The notes under the pieces are model-generated. The model worked only from the letters and a program-made list of their open reading frames with translations. It did not search any database and was not told where the DNA came from. The translations under genes were made by a program, and so were the position numbers. Shown in pieces: positions 40,810-52,939 of a stretch of DNA of 64,000 nucleotides. The DNA is from Monomorium pharaonis (Eukaryota; Arthropoda; Insecta; Hymenoptera; Formicidae), in the NCBI RefSeq assembly GCF_013373865.1, contig NC_050472.1:10981413-11045412 (forward strand), in the 5' to 3' direction. Each line of letters opens with the position of its first letter. Position 1 is the stretch's first letter.

Positions 40810-42311
40810 TTCATACTCTCGTTTAGACAGAGAGGGAAATAACCAGGGACCGCGAGCGGCATAAGATCCCTGAAGATCGGGCAACCCGTTCTACACGCAT
40901 TGACAGGACGAGGTTAGGTTGCCCATGGACATACGTACTCGTGACATTAGATATGTACGCGAGACGAATTAATAGACAGATTACGCTCGAGATTCCTCAG
41001 ACGGTGGTCCTATATTTCAATGTCCGATGGTGGAACGTATCTTACCACATATTAATTACAATTACTATATCGGAAGAACCGGAGGGAATCGCGACCGTTC
41101 TCTGGGAGGTATACGACGCTACGGCAAGCGATCCGGAACGATTTATGTAAAGAACGCGTAATTCCGCGTTAATTATATTATTTGTTTAATTAGCGAGTGA
41201 CGCTTAAGCTGCGTTCACTCTGTGAATGGCTCAGGTCCGTTATTTCATATCACGCACACGACGCTTAAGTCGAATGCAAGTTTCTTTATTATTTTGTATT
41301 ATTTTACGCTTAATGAAGCGTTTTATTTAAACAAAGCTGTAATTAGCAGTTTTAAGGACCTTAAGCCCAAAGGGCAGTCCGTGTGAACGGACCTGTGCCA
41401 CCAATAGCGTACCAGCGCCATTCGCTCGACGCTGTGGATTTTTCGTGTGATGCGCATGCGACACCACAGCATCCGAGCGAGACCCGAGCAGGAATGAGTG
41501 AGATACCATTCGATGCTCCCCGATTGGCTACAGACTACAGCCTGACAACAACAGACCAATCGGGGTGCACCGAGTGGTAGGGTTGCATGAGAACAAGCGG
41601 CTCAGCGTCCCGATGCTAAAAAAGTCTGCAACGGGATCTCAAGGGAGACGGACGTGCGTGCGATGTACGTTTTCCCGCGTGATCTCGTAATCGTTAACAA
41701 ACGTAATTAGTGCACAGGCAGCAACGGGCGCGACACAGTAGTGATAGCGATACAACCCGCGAGCCTTGCCGGCAGGCTATTTCCGCGCTGAGATAAATCG
41801 CGAGCGCGTAATCGCGAAGTCGAAGCACGCTATGCCAGAGCCGTCGCTGAAACAAAGGAATCGCGACACACGCGTGGGCGATTACAAGTCGCAGTGTGAA
41901 TGTGTGCGCGAGTGAAATTTGTAATAAATCGAGTTGAGTGATAATTCCCAGAGCCTCAATTATTTGTGCGATCCGAAATATCTATCCTGGGCGAGTCTCA
42001 CATCGTGGCGGGAGATTGCGTCATCCTACGCACACCACGGAAAGAGGCGTCCTAGAGGATTCTAACGACGCGGGGGTCTCAGGCAAACTCGAGCGGACGA
42101 GACGAGCAAGGACTTCCGCATTCTAAAGCCGTGTAGGCGTTATTCTACATCCGGCCGAAGGACTCAAAGGACCGTGACCACACCCTGGCGGCGGGGCAGT
42201 ACACCGACCTGGCGTCCGTGTAAAGTAAGGAATCTTCGGAAAACATTAATTTCCTTAGGATTTTCATAATTCTGTGAGCACGTTCGGTCACAACCTAACC
42301 TAACCTAACAG
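40810..42311 (+). promoter_or_regulatory. Plus-strand module PL2: promoter/leader related to the array
   Basis: In order: GACGAGGTTAGGTTGCC (40907), facing CCAAT boxes (CCGATTGGC 41519, GACCAATCGG 41554), GACGGACGTGCGTGCG (41649), AATAAA (41923-41928), GGGCGAGTCTCACATCG...GGGAGATTGCGTCATCC (41990-42027), CCTGGCGTCCGTG (42209-42221), donor AAA|GTAAGG (42225), branch region CACAACCTAACCTAACC and acceptor TAACAG (42311). The same order is seen in PL1, and the last four items match the minus-strand modules. The three CCTAA units here may be only a branch-site tract. Confidence 0.45.
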
Positions 42312-42803
42312 AACATCACACCGACGACATCGACAAAGTCAGTACACACACACTCACACACACACACACATTCACACACGTACACACACATATAAATTTA
42401 ACATGGCAACAAAATGTTGCAAGTTATTGCATTCAGCAAACATCCTCTTTGACAGAATATTTTTTATAACCAATTTTTTTCTTTCTAGACGCCTCTTAGT
42501 TGGGTGTCCTTATTCTCACTTCATGTTAGTAGGGTAGTTTTTTTCTTTAATCTAATATATCAATGAGAAGAAGAGGCGAAAGAAAGAGAAAAGTGCTCTA
42601 CTAACTCGTTCCCTCTTCCCTTTGTAGAATATCCCTACCTAAGAGTTTTATAAGCAGTCTTTCTTAATATATCTATGAATGCAATTTGGACTGTTAAAGT
42701 TAACATGTTAGGAGGAAGCTTAATATAGTTTAGTATAGACATGTGAATTTAGTACAGATTAAGTTACATATAAAGGCAATAATAAATTTGCATCATTTTT
42801 TTA
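42312..42803. other. AT-rich spacer with a CA microsatellite
   Basis: A (CA)n run with interruptions lies at about 42341-42390. No gene is seen. Confidence 0.5.
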
Positions 42804-43425
42804 TTGGTCTACATTTATAATATAAAAAGTATAAAAAGTTTTAGTATCGTTCGGTTGGAGAGGAAGGCAAATGAGCAAAATTTTAATACGAGAGAGATGA
42901 GAGAGGTAATAGAAGACGAAGGACGGAGGAGGCACAGAAGAACAGAAAGAGAAGAGAACGAAAAACAAAAAGACAAAAACACCAGAGAGAACAAAGAGGA
43001 CGAAGAAGAGATCATGGAAGTTGAAATCGAAAGTGACGAAGAAAATGAAAAAAAAAGAGGAGGAAAAATTGTGAAACAAAGAAATAAGAGGTACATATAA
43101 ATGTAAAGTTCTATATATAAGAATAAACCATAAAATTACTTCAATTTTGTTAATTTATTGTTTTTTATGCAGATATTATTCGTTAAAAAACCAATATCAA
43201 TGGAACAGAGGAAATTGGAGAGGTAGAGGGAGAGGCGGAAAAGAAAGAGGTGACTTTGAATGGCGGGGAAGCTGGGGAGGAAGCTGGGGAGGAAGAGGGA
43301 TGAGCAAAAGAGGAAGAGGGATGAGCGGAAGAGGAAGAGGGATGAATGGAAGAGGAAGAGGCGGCAGAGGAGGAGGAGGTTGGAGAAACGGACCATATAT
43401 GGTCCAGTCAAACATTTACATGTGA
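42804..43425 (+). CDS. Two-exon gene for an acidic and RGG-box protein
   Basis: Exon 1 (open from 42804, true start uncertain) encodes a charged region rich in Arg, Glu and Lys ending GKIVKQRNK. A donor AAGAG|GTACAT stands at 43091 and an acceptor TTTTTTATGCAG at 43172, giving an 82-nt intron in matching phase. Exon 2 (43173-43425) encodes YYSLKNQYQW, then WRGRGRGG, WGGSWGGRGM and GRGRGM repeats with a 27-bp period, and ends VQSNIYM. RGG/RG domains bind RNA and are arginine-methylated. A pyrimidine-poor TTTTAG at 42843 could be the exon 1 acceptor if further exons lie upstream. I do not recognise the family; it could be host or element-derived. Confidence 0.55.
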
Positions 43426-43999
43426 AACATTTAAAAACATTTTTATTAAAAGTTTAATGCGATAGCAAATTTTTTTAAAATAATATTTTATGTTACATTT
43501 TGTTTTTTTATTTCATTTTTTCTTTTTATTTTATTACAAGGTTTTGTTTAGTTTTTAAATATTTTATGTTCTATTTTATTATTTTATTTTATCTTTTTAT
43601 TTTATTTTAAGGTTTAGTTAGCTTTTTTATTTTTTTAATATATAAATTATAAGAAAATTTTGTTTGCAATATAAATATAGATATTCTACATACGTATACA
43701 GAGTGTTTATTTTATCCATTATCACTATAACTTCTTCCCCCACAATAAATAGACTCACAATTCATTCATTTACTGAAAAAGCTTCTTATTAAATTTTTGT
43801 GAATATTTTCAATTAGACATATTTAATGTATGGGTGAGAATTATTTTTCCTATTTTTAAAAATCTAATAATTTTAAAAGTGTCTTGTTAAACCTTTTTTC
43901 TTTGACTCTGAAAAAATTAATTAAGGATATTAATTTAAAGTGCAGGACAATGCAAAACACGTTACAAGGATAATTGTGTTTTATTCCTGCTTGTGTTAA
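43426..43999. other. Low-complexity TTTTATTTTA DNA, no gene
   Basis: Long T/A-rich stretches with repeated TTTTATTTTATT. No feature beyond composition. Confidence 0.5.
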
Positions 44000-45211
44000 G
44001 GGGTTAACACCAACCTAGACGGTCAAAAAACAGGCCGAACTTTGATATTTTATTCCTCCTAAACGGGTCGTGGAAATTAAATGAAATTTTGTGTGATTAT
44101 TAACTTATGTTTCGACAATATAAAAAAATTTTTTTATTAAACAATGGCGACGGAAAGCAGAAATATGGCCGCCGACACACATTGAGGTTTGGAAAAACGC
44201 ATTTTGCGGTGACCACTGTCCCGTCTAAACGATCCATCTGAAACAAAAAAACAAAATGGTGTTTTTAAACTAACAGTAGTGGTTTGTCGGTGATGATCGC
44301 CGATTGTCGATTTTATCGTTTGTTACAAAATGGCGATGAGTTGAAGTTAAAATTTAAAAAAAACGAAAAATTTTCGTTTTTTTTATTTTTTTAATTTTTA
44401 ATGAAGATCGATGAAAAAATAGATCGTCATCGACAAAAGAATGTTTCTGAGAGTATTGTGTAAAAATTTGAAAACAATCCATCGATTAGGTTTTGAGATC
44501 TGGTGGTCACCAACTTTGAAAACCATGTTTCGAGAAAAACGCGTTTAAAGTTTCAAGTTTAATTTTACTATTGTTAACAGCCAAATTTTGCACTTTACCT
44601 CTAGTCGGCAATTCCGGGGCCATATGAGATTTCTTCCACATCAATAGCAGCAGCGCTCTGTGAAGACTTCTGTTGACGGCGAGCAATCCTTCCTTCGCGC
44701 GTCGCCTTCTGCGCTCGTACTTCGGCCACATCGATGCGCGCTCGGTCTTGATTTTCGCAATATGCAGCACAATTTTTTTATTATCATTAATAAATATGCG
44801 GCAGCACCTTCATTAAATGTGTCTGCAGCAATATTGGCAGCAATTTGCACAACGTGTGCACCGCTGTGCTGCACTTTTGGCGCTATGCGCCAAATCAGAT
44901 TGTTCAAACTTTCGTTAACGTTTTGCGTAAATTCATTGACGCATTTCTCCAGTAAATTATCACTAGAAAGTTGTTTTCAAATATTGGACGAATGGCTTTA
45001 ATCACATCATCGTCCAGTGGCGATTTATGTTGATATTGCTCCAATTCGAGCACTCGAACGCTCGATCCCGTTTTACTCAACTCTCTGTAATTCCGGCATT
45101 TTTTCAGATATCAACATGAAACTTTCAGGATATATTCTCGAAACTTGAAGCTTCAAGAAAATGTAATAAAAAAAAAATCGAATTTTTTTCCCGCTAGGTT
45201 GGTGTAACCCC
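44000..45211. mobile_element. TIR DNA transposon remnant (1.2 kb)
   Basis: Inverted ends GGGGTTAACACCAACCTAG (44000-44018) and, inverted, GGGGTTACACCAACCTAGC (45211-45193) with a one-base indel. On the minus strand the interior translates in pieces such as SLNNLIWRIAPKVQHSG and AANIAADTFNEG near 44770-44900, a block I associate with uncharacterised transposon proteins of insects, though I cannot name the superfamily. I could not confirm a target duplication. Confidence 0.55.
44507..44960 (-). pseudogene. Transposase-like fragment in the TIR element
   Basis: Two overlapping minus-strand frames (44770-44507 and 44907-44641) share one protein split by a frameshift: NVNESLNNLIWRIAPK, then a Cys-poor Arg/Lys-rich stretch (YERRRRRAKEGLL). 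No DDE triad is visible. The family is not recognised with confidence. Confidence 0.3.
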
Positions 45212-45557
45212 TTCATGCTTTTAACAAGTGATTACACATTATTATGTAAAAGTGTTCCATAATTTTTATGCAATGTAAAATATAGTTGTTTCAAGAATGT
45301 TGCTGATTTTATATAATAGTAATAATATTATTTTGTCTATATTGTATAATATTGATCAATTATGTTTTTAACAAATACTTTATAAGTGCAAGACAATGAA
45401 ATACACGTTTCAAGGATAATTGTGTTTTAATATACATATAATATTTTCCAATAAATCGTGTATTTTCATTACACTGACTACAATTTAGAATGTTTTAAAT
45501 AAATGTGATACTTGTAAGTTTATCATAGATTTGCAGATAGAGAAAGAAATCAATTAC
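45212..45557. other. AT-rich spacer, no gene seen
   Basis: AT-rich. It shares AGGATAATTGTGTTTTA with 43968-43984 on the other side of the TIR element, so the two flanks may be parts of an older repeat. Confidence 0.3.
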
Positions 45558-45728
45558 TTCCCAGCAAACACAAAGTTACATGTAACGTGCTTGTTAGTTG
45601 TAATTTCCCACTCAATAATATAATTGCAATATAACACACGTGTTATATTACAATTACATTGTTGAGTGGGAAATTACTAACTAAAAAACTAACAGGTACG
45701 TTACATGTAACTTCATGTTTGGTGGGTT
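45558..45728. mobile_element. Palindromic MITE (171 bp)
   Basis: Near-perfect palindrome: arms contain CCAGCAAACAC, GTTACATGTAACGTGC, TTAGTTGTAATTTCCCACTC and their inverses, with centre AACACACGTGTTATATTA. It has no coding capacity. The whole transcript would fold on itself. Confidence 0.75.
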
Positions 45729-46366
45729 AGAACAAGTAATATTTACTTGGAAGTAGTAATTATTTTTCTGGTAGACTAAGACGTACAGATGATCCTTGGG
45801 TATCCATATAAATATATTACCCATATTGCAGCTCATAACCACTTCATCGGCAGGCCAGCTGAGTGGCATTATAGTGTATACTTTGTTGTATTTGTTTCGG
45901 ACAAGATGCTTTTTACCTATTTCAATACATTGCAAAAAAATTAACTGTTCATTATATTCTATAATTTTTGAAAAACTATGTTATATTTAGTAAACATACT
46001 TTAAGTAAACATAAAAAGCATTTGAGATTAATAATAAATTTTGTGTAAATGTCCGGATATAGATACATGTCCGGTCATTGGAACGTTTACCTTAGTGGAG
46101 AATCAATGAATAAGATATTAAATTATATGTTTATTTAATAAATAATTTAATAAATAATATATATTATAAAAAGAAATAAGATTCCTGTTACTATAAAATG
46201 AGTGAAATCCCCATAAAATTACCTTTTTAAAAAAAAGGTAAAAAAAGCGCCAAGTATATGCGCGCAAAAAACTCCCTCAAAAATGTATTTTTAAACAAAA
46301 CAAAACGTTTTTAAAAATGTATTTTTGTATAAAACAATTTTGATTTGACATTACAAAATAAGAATA
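45729..46366. other. AT-rich spacer, no gene seen
   Basis: AT-rich; nothing recognised. Confidence 0.4.
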
Positions 46367-46477
46367 TCCCAGTGAGAAATAGTACATTCAATCGACATCG
46401 ATTCGACATCGAAATCATTATTTCAATGTCAATTCGACTTAAATTGGTGTCGAATTCGTTATCGTTTCTCGCTGGGA
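46367..46477. mobile_element. Short TIR MITE (111 bp)
   Basis: Ends TCCCAGTGAGAAA (46367-46379) and, inverted, TCCCAGCGAGAAA (46477-46465), with ATCGACATCGATTCGACATCG-like subrepeats inside. One mismatch in 13 bases. Confidence 0.6.
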
Positions 46478-46559
46478 TGAAGTTGTAACCGTGAACTTTT
46501 AATTTGATTGGCTACGGATAGCGCGGGCCGCGGGATTCAAGATTCGGGCGGTGGGCTGG

Positions 46560-46910
46560 TCAATATTGACGAAGATGCAGCCACTTAAAGTTTCGAAAAA
46601 TTTCTAAGTTAACAAGAAAAAAATTTTGTCGGAATTTTAAAATTTTCGCTGGAGTTTCGTTGGCCCTCGCACGAGTGCTTTCGAAGTCTCTTATGACTTA
46701 AAGCGCTAAGGTGGGTATTAACGAAGTTGCAGCCACTCAAAGTTTCAGATTTGAAAAATTTCTAAGTCCCGAATGAAATTTTTTTTGCGAATTTCGGTGT
46801 TTTCGCAGGAGTGCCGTTTGCCCCCGCACAAGTGCTTTCAAAGTCTCTTATGGCCCGAAGCGCTAAAGTCAAAATTGACAAAGGTACAGCCAAATTTTGG
46901 ATTTTACTTT
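46560..46910. repeat. Tandem repeat, about 150-bp units
   Basis: Units begin GACGAAGATGCAGCCACT (46568), AACGAAGTTGCAGCCACT (46719) and, diverged, GACAAAGGTACAGCCAAA (46877). Each has GAAAAATTTCTAAGT and GCACGAGTGCTTTC-type blocks. Confidence 0.65.
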
Positions 46911-48173
46911 AATTTTAAATTCTGGGGTTATTTTGATTGCACTCTCTTCGCACTCATCGGTGCACTGTAGCACTCTTTAAAATCTTTCAAAATCCGCAAG
47001 AAAAAATATTTTTTTTTAAATGGGGGGCTGCGTGAAGTTGGCCTCCCCATTTTTGAAATTGAAATTTCTTTGCTTTTAACGGTTGTACTCTTTTTAAATT
47101 TGACTCAGCACTGTGTTGCACTCGTGCGGGAGCAACTGGCACTCTGATTAATTTTTTTTTAATTTAAAAATGTGGGGCTAACTTCACAGTCGTGATTTCT
47201 TTAGCAAATAAAAACATTATGGTATGTATTTTATTATTTATAATTTACTATGTAATCTTTCTGCTCTTTAACTATGTTTGAGATTCAAAGTATCCTTTCA
47301 ACGGATTGAGATTCAAACGCTTGACATAAATATTTCGCTGTTTCTTATCGCGAGATTTTTCCGGGAAACAATAATCTTATCCTACCGAGCCGAAGCGTGA
47401 ATCCTTGAGTTTTCAACACTCACATGTCGTGATCGCGTGAAGTGCCGAGTCGACCAGCTGTTTGGTTTTCCCCGACATTTTTCTTCTAACGACGAATATC
47501 GGGGGAAGGTAAAGCGTGTTACTGTTTCTAAGCAGTTTTTCGGTAGTCTTGCGCCTGCTCTCGCCCGCCAAGTACCTCGCGATTATTCTTCGGCGCCTCA
47601 CGCTCCGTATGTGAATCTTCATCGGTCGGCGATATTGTTCAATCTGCCGAATCATCTCACTTCAATCAATTAACGAGTTAAGCTCAGTCTAGTGTAAATC
47701 GAATTTTCCTTTTGTTACGATTTTTTCGTCTCGGGTCACGAGTGCGCAGCGCGCAATGTAAATTCAACCGTCCGTTTCGGCCGCGCTCAAGATCTCCGTT
47801 ACGGTAGGGCGTTCCGATACACGCTCGGCAAGATTTCCGTCGCGACAACGAAAGGCAGAAAACAAACGTTCGAAAAGAAGGTTTCCGATCGTCGAAAGGA
47901 TCCGTCGCTCCCGCGCGTTTATGTTACCCGTGACCCGTGATCACTGTACAATTTAATATCTGTTTGGGTGTTTTATGATAATAAAGTGTGTTCATGTTTA
48001 TTAACAAAACCTTTAATTCGTCTAACTTTATTTGTGTTTCGTTCTACCTCCAGCGAGTCCGCGGATTCGCGCAACACGCACTCCGCGCTCAATTCTGAGC
48101 GGTTCTGGTATCTAGCGCGCGCGGTTGCCGTCGGCGAACGCTTGCGCGCGCACAGACTATACATATAATGTGT
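46911..48173. other. Spacer, then LTR-like GC-rich DNA; no gene
   Basis: From about 47290 the composition becomes GC-rich like an LTR: it contains AATAAAGTG (near 47980) followed by GTTCATGTTTATTAAC. I found no partner copy or defined ends, so it is only a suspected LTR fragment. Confidence 0.3.
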
Positions 48174-50165
48174 TGTGACGTGACAGTCGCAGGCTGCTGT
48201 CCGTCACAAGACCCTGAGGGCCTTTACGCATTAACATTACGCGGGCCCTGCGTTTTCCCGCTCGGGAGCGGACGCAAAAGCGTATTATCTTGTACTTTTG
48301 TGTGTGTGTGACGTCCCACGTGCTGTCCGTTCAATTAATTGTAAAGATTTTTGCGAGCGCTGTACCGCGGGTGCGGCGGAAATCGGTGGCTCTGAAGATC
48401 TCGTTGTAATTTTTGGACGTCTCGTCTCGACGGAGAACCTTCCCGGAAATCGCAGAGTGAATGGACATCGAGGGAGTAAAAGAAGATCCTTTCTAAGCGG
48501 GGGTCCGCAGGTAATGCCGCCCTTATCTTGCCTACCATTTGTGCCATTTGAGAGTTTCGATACTGCCGCCGAATCACGCTTTCAGGATCCAGCGACGGCG
48601 CGAAGCCGGCATCCCGCCGGGGCGACTGCAGACCCGATACCGCAGAAAGTCCGGCGAAAGGATCGCGACAGTTTATGATCAGCCAACGCCCTGTCGAGGA
48701 GGAAATAACGTCCTTGGTGGCGGAGGATGCGCCCGGCAAGGAGAGAAGAGACGGCCGCGGAAGGAGGCGCCAGGATTCTCGTGCCCGGGGCCCATAATTA
48801 TCGACCGCCGTGCTTGGATCTATCAGCCGGTGACAGCGTGGGCACCGCACTCTGCGCGAAAATCGATTTTCGCGAAATCAGCCAATAAGGGCCCGGAATG
48901 CCGGGGGCAAGGTGAGGCGCGCCGCCGAGCGGCTCCCGCGAGATCCAGGATTCCTCACTCGTGCTGCGGACGTAGTCGAAAATACTGTGCGTGTGTTCCG
49001 AAGTCCCGAGCCAAAACCTGTAAGAGAGGACGCAGGAGTCGAGATCATCCCGACCTGGAGGAGGCGAACGAGAGAGAGGCGACGTGGTGAGACGAGCGTC
49101 ACACTATTGTAAAGCCACCGATTTGGCGGATTGGGCGAGCCGCGGGGAAATCGCGTAATTATCGTAGTATTTTCCGGCGTACTAAGTGAAGCCACGAGCT
49201 CGCGGATTTATCGGAGCACCGTTGTCTCGCCCGATCGCGCCCGCCCGCGTGATTTCGCTCCGTGCTGTACATTTCGTATTATCATCGCGTTGCGTGTGCG
49301 TCCCGATCCGTAGCCGAGTCAATCGTCATTTCGTCCAGTTGTCGTGTCACGGGTCATTCCCGTGTTGGAAATTGTCGCGCCTTGGTAAATTATCGTTAGT
49401 ACTGTGTAATTTGGTCGATCGCATTTATGTCGCGAGCCCTTCGGTAATTGCGCTCTGATAATACTCGGTGTAATCGTCTTGAACCGCCTGGTTGGCGAGT
49501 GAATAATAATTACCGCGCTTATTGCTCGCGAGATTCGTTGGCGCGCGGGAGAACACGAATCCGTCGCGTGCCGCGCGGGCTCGGAGTTACAGTTCGTCCC
49601 GTTCGCCCTTGACGAAGTCGTCATTCTATCGGGAGTTTGGCGTCCTCCAACGACGCCGGGTCAAGCGTAGACAAGCCGGAGATTTCCCGCGTACGCACAA
49701 TAACCCGCTCGTCAAGCATCCCGTTTCCGTGAGATACGATACCCAGCGGTCGTCAGCTGGTAACGCGCTCGAACCATTGCCACTCTACAGAGCCGTCTGA
49801 CCTTGTAAAATATCCGATCAGATACAATTGTTAATTTTTTCTGTTACATTAATGTTGTGTCACTGATTCTCTCGCCTTCCCGATTCCATCTGCCCGCGCC
49901 GAACCTCCCCCTCTGCCATTTGAGGGCTGAGCAGCTGGATATCGGAGCCGCTAACGCCCCGGTCGCCTAGCGTGCGCCCATCTTTCCCGCGATTTTGTTA
50001 CCGTAACGTTTGTTAGCGATTTGCTGCACACAGAGTGATACGCTTAACGTACCTGGCGCCCAACTAAGCATTGCAGTAGAAAATTTCGCAGAGGCACCCG
50101 GGCGGCCCAGGGCCGCGACCAGGGACGGAGGCGAAGTTGGCCGTCGCTAGCGAGCGACGGTTACA
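48174..50165 (+). mobile_element. Solo LTR, family L2 (1.99 kb)
   Basis: Begins TGTGACGTGACAG and ends CGACGGTTACA, flanked by the 4-bp repeat GTGT (48170-48173 and 50166-50169). Its last 975 bp match 7410-8401. The start resembles the other TGTGACG LTRs of this window, including the following GTCACA that gives a short palindromic end. No internal element sequence remains. Confidence 0.85.
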
Positions 50166-50207
50166 GTGTATATAATGTATGACTATATGTTTTATAATTT
50201 TTTAACA

Positions 50208-50877
50208 TAGATGCGTGGAACGGTTGAACCTGAAGAAGTTGAACGCAATAAAGAGAGTAATTTGTCACGTATAGGTATACAAAGTGCATCATCAAGTAGT
50301 TGTAGCGCTACAAATGTTGAATGCCCCGAGATTGTTCAGTTTTTATACGATAATAACAATACGCTACTCTCCCGCAATTGCACTCAGTAATGTGGAAGAT
50401 GACATCATTTTAAAAGATACGCAAAATGTTAAAATCAACCCACCTTTGACGATCGGAAAAGTAAAGAAAGTATATATAGAAAAACAAACAAAGCTTGCAA
50501 ACAGTGATATTCGCTTCTCTTCCGTGATTTCACAAAGTGAGGCGGAAACAAGTATATCAGAAAATATAAAGAATATAAAGAAAACAGCTTACCTAAGAAG
50601 ATTAGAAAAACAAAGAAGGTACATTCTGGTGAACAAAAAAATTTAAAACAACAGAATTTGCCAACGAAAAGCTTGACGATAAATGAAATGTCAATGCAAA
50701 TGTTGAAATTTCAACAAGAGAAGTTAGCAATAAAAAATTAGAAGTTACAAAATTAGAAGAACACACAAAAAATTAGAAGAACAATTACAGAAGAAATTGA
50801 TTATCGTTCAAAAAGACATTCTTAATGAGATAAGAAACTTAAACGAAAATATGCAAGGTAATTATCTGGAACATTAA
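50208..50877 (+). pseudogene. Relic of a transposon-associated DNA-binding protein
   Basis: After an ACATAG acceptor the frame reads MRGTVEPEEVERNKES. It is then broken, continues IKKTAYLRRLEKQRRY and MQMLKFQQEKLAIKN, and ends DILNEIRNLNENM. A Ser-rich middle followed by a Lys/Gln coiled coil is the usual C-terminal layout of MADF or Myb-like proteins, including the second ORF of PIF/Harbinger elements. The DNA-binding domain itself is not in the window. Confidence 0.35.
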
Positions 50878-51112
50878 AGTAACACGAGGCAATATTTATA
50901 TTTCTTTATAATTTGTGATTCATATAGTAAAGTATTATATTATTTTATTATTAATTCCTTTTAATTATTAGTTATTATAATTTTTATTTTCTAACATGAA
51001 AAAGTGATATTAAATATTGTGATAAAAAGCCAAAATGTATGGTAATGTTTAATAATATGTTTATTATAAAATAACATTGTTGACATCAATTATGTATGTA
51101 TTCTGAATATAT
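50878..51112. other. AT-rich spacer, no gene seen
   Basis: AT-rich, ending at the target duplication ATAT of the next LTR. Confidence 0.4.
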
Positions 51113-52876
51113 TGTGACGTGGTAGTTTCGCTGCCACGGATAGCTGCGTCCCTTCCCCATCACAGGCTGCGAATTCGCGCCGAACGGGGAAAATAATCAA
51201 GAAGCGAGAGGGGATCTCCAGGGGGAATCGTGAGCGGGGCATGGCGAGCGTAATATTAATTTTATTAAATTTATTTCTTTGCGTGGCGGCCGCCTCACGA
51301 CGGAGTTCAGCGGGAAGCCGAGAGAGAAAGAGAGAGCGATAACGATGCAGAGAAGGAGGGAGGACAGCACCGGCGGCCGGGAGAGGCGAGCACGCGGACC
51401 GCACGGGGATCCGGCGTGGCTCGGGAAAGCCACGGCCGGAGACTGGAAAGGCGGCGCCCGCCAGCACCCAGGAAGAACATTCCGGAGGGCGGCAAGAGGG
51501 CCACGATGGAAACAAACGCATCGGAGGAAGCGCCGGATCCTCTCGCGCGCAGCGAAGGTCGCGGCGTACGCTGCACAAGCGCTGGCGGAGGCCAAGCAGA
51601 AAATGGAAAATTTCGCGAGGGCCTGTGGGGCCTCCGGAAGGATTACGGCGCGCACGTCCCTGCGGTCGCAGGACTGCGCGCCCTACCGTAATTGGGTCGC
51701 CGCGCGGAGACAATGCGCATGACCGGGTGGGAAGTCGCGGTGTCGATCCGGGATCGACCGCGATCCATCTTGCTTTTGCGTGCGAGCGGTCCTGAGCGAA
51801 GCTGAGTCTGCGGGGCCGCGTTTTATCGGTGCCGCCGGCGTTTTGTGAGGCCCAGACGATAGCGACCGGGACGAACTTGGTGACGAGGGAGGCGACAGGA
51901 TCCCAGGACTTATGGGTGAGGCGACCCGCAGTAACGAGATTCGCGTGTGTAAAGTTGCCGGCTAGCGGGGTGTCCTTGGACCGTTCTGCATCCGTTTTTG
52001 CGTTGGTGCGTGAATTGCGTATGCCGCGGGGCGGTTGCATACTCTCGCGTCGGGATTTTGGGGATTTGGATGCAAGTCGGATCCCGTGGCGGGACACTAA
52101 CGCGCCACGCCACGGAGGATCCGTTCGACGGAAACATTCGGATTCCGTCGGAGATTTCCCTCAACCGCGTGCGCCGCAACGCCCTCGCGCGAGCAAGCAT
52201 TGTGTCGCGAATAGCAGGTGGACGAGACTTCCGGTTTCGTGGTGAAGCAAGACACGCGACGGCGGCCGACGATCGCTTTCCTCCCCTCGCGAGCTAGCGT
52301 TGCCGGGAGTGTCGGCACGTTCGAACGCCCGAAACTTCTTGTGCGCGGAAAGTCCCATCGCCCGTCTCAGTCGGCCGGGCGTATGCCGCGTGATCTCTCG
52401 GTGTATTGTTTGCGTTTTTTTTGTATTGTTCGTTGTCGTAGCGCCGCATTGTCAGAACGACGAACGTTATTTTCGCGTCGATCGCGGTAGTATAGCGGAC
52501 CATCTGCGTTCCTTCAATATTATCTTTAGTCTTCGCTTTTATTTTAAATAAATTGTTATTATCTGTTACGCGCTGAGCTGATTTTTCTTGTATGTCATCC
52601 GCCCTTTCGTGTTGTCGTTGTTGCCCGCTCCCTTACACTCAGTCCCGTTCCTCTACCGTTAGGCAAAGCTAGTCGAGAGTGTCGCGCGAGGATCGAGGCC
52701 GTTTTGTTGTGGTGAATTTCGCGAATTGACGTGTCGTCGAGCGCGCCTGGCGCCCAACAATTATTTGTGATAGCGTGTGGCCGAGATTCGAGCGCGACGG
52801 GCCAAGCATCACGGGTATCGGTTATCCTGCCGGTCTTGCTGTTTTTGATCGCGGCTTTTCGAGGAAAGTCGTGACA
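51113..52876 (+). mobile_element. Solo LTR, family L1, second copy (1.76 kb)
   Basis: Same ends as 3592-5323 (TGTGACGTGGTAG ... GTCGTGACA) with its own 4-bp repeat ATAT (51109-51112 and 52877-52880). AATAAA near 52546. The copies are clearly diverged, so the insertions are independent and not recent. An open frame of about 215 codons on the minus strand exists in both copies. Confidence 0.85.
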
Positions 52877-52892
52877 ATATAAATAATAATAA

Positions 52893-52939
<47 letters not shown>

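Noticed and set aside
42285..42311. Three CCTAA units resembling insect telomeric TTAGG repeat
   Set aside because: Too short, and the position before an AG fits a branch-point tract at the end of an intron as in the array modules.
44000..44004. TTAA at the left edge of the TIR element as a piggyBac duplication
   Set aside because: The right edge is followed by TTCA, not TTAA, so the duplication is not supported.
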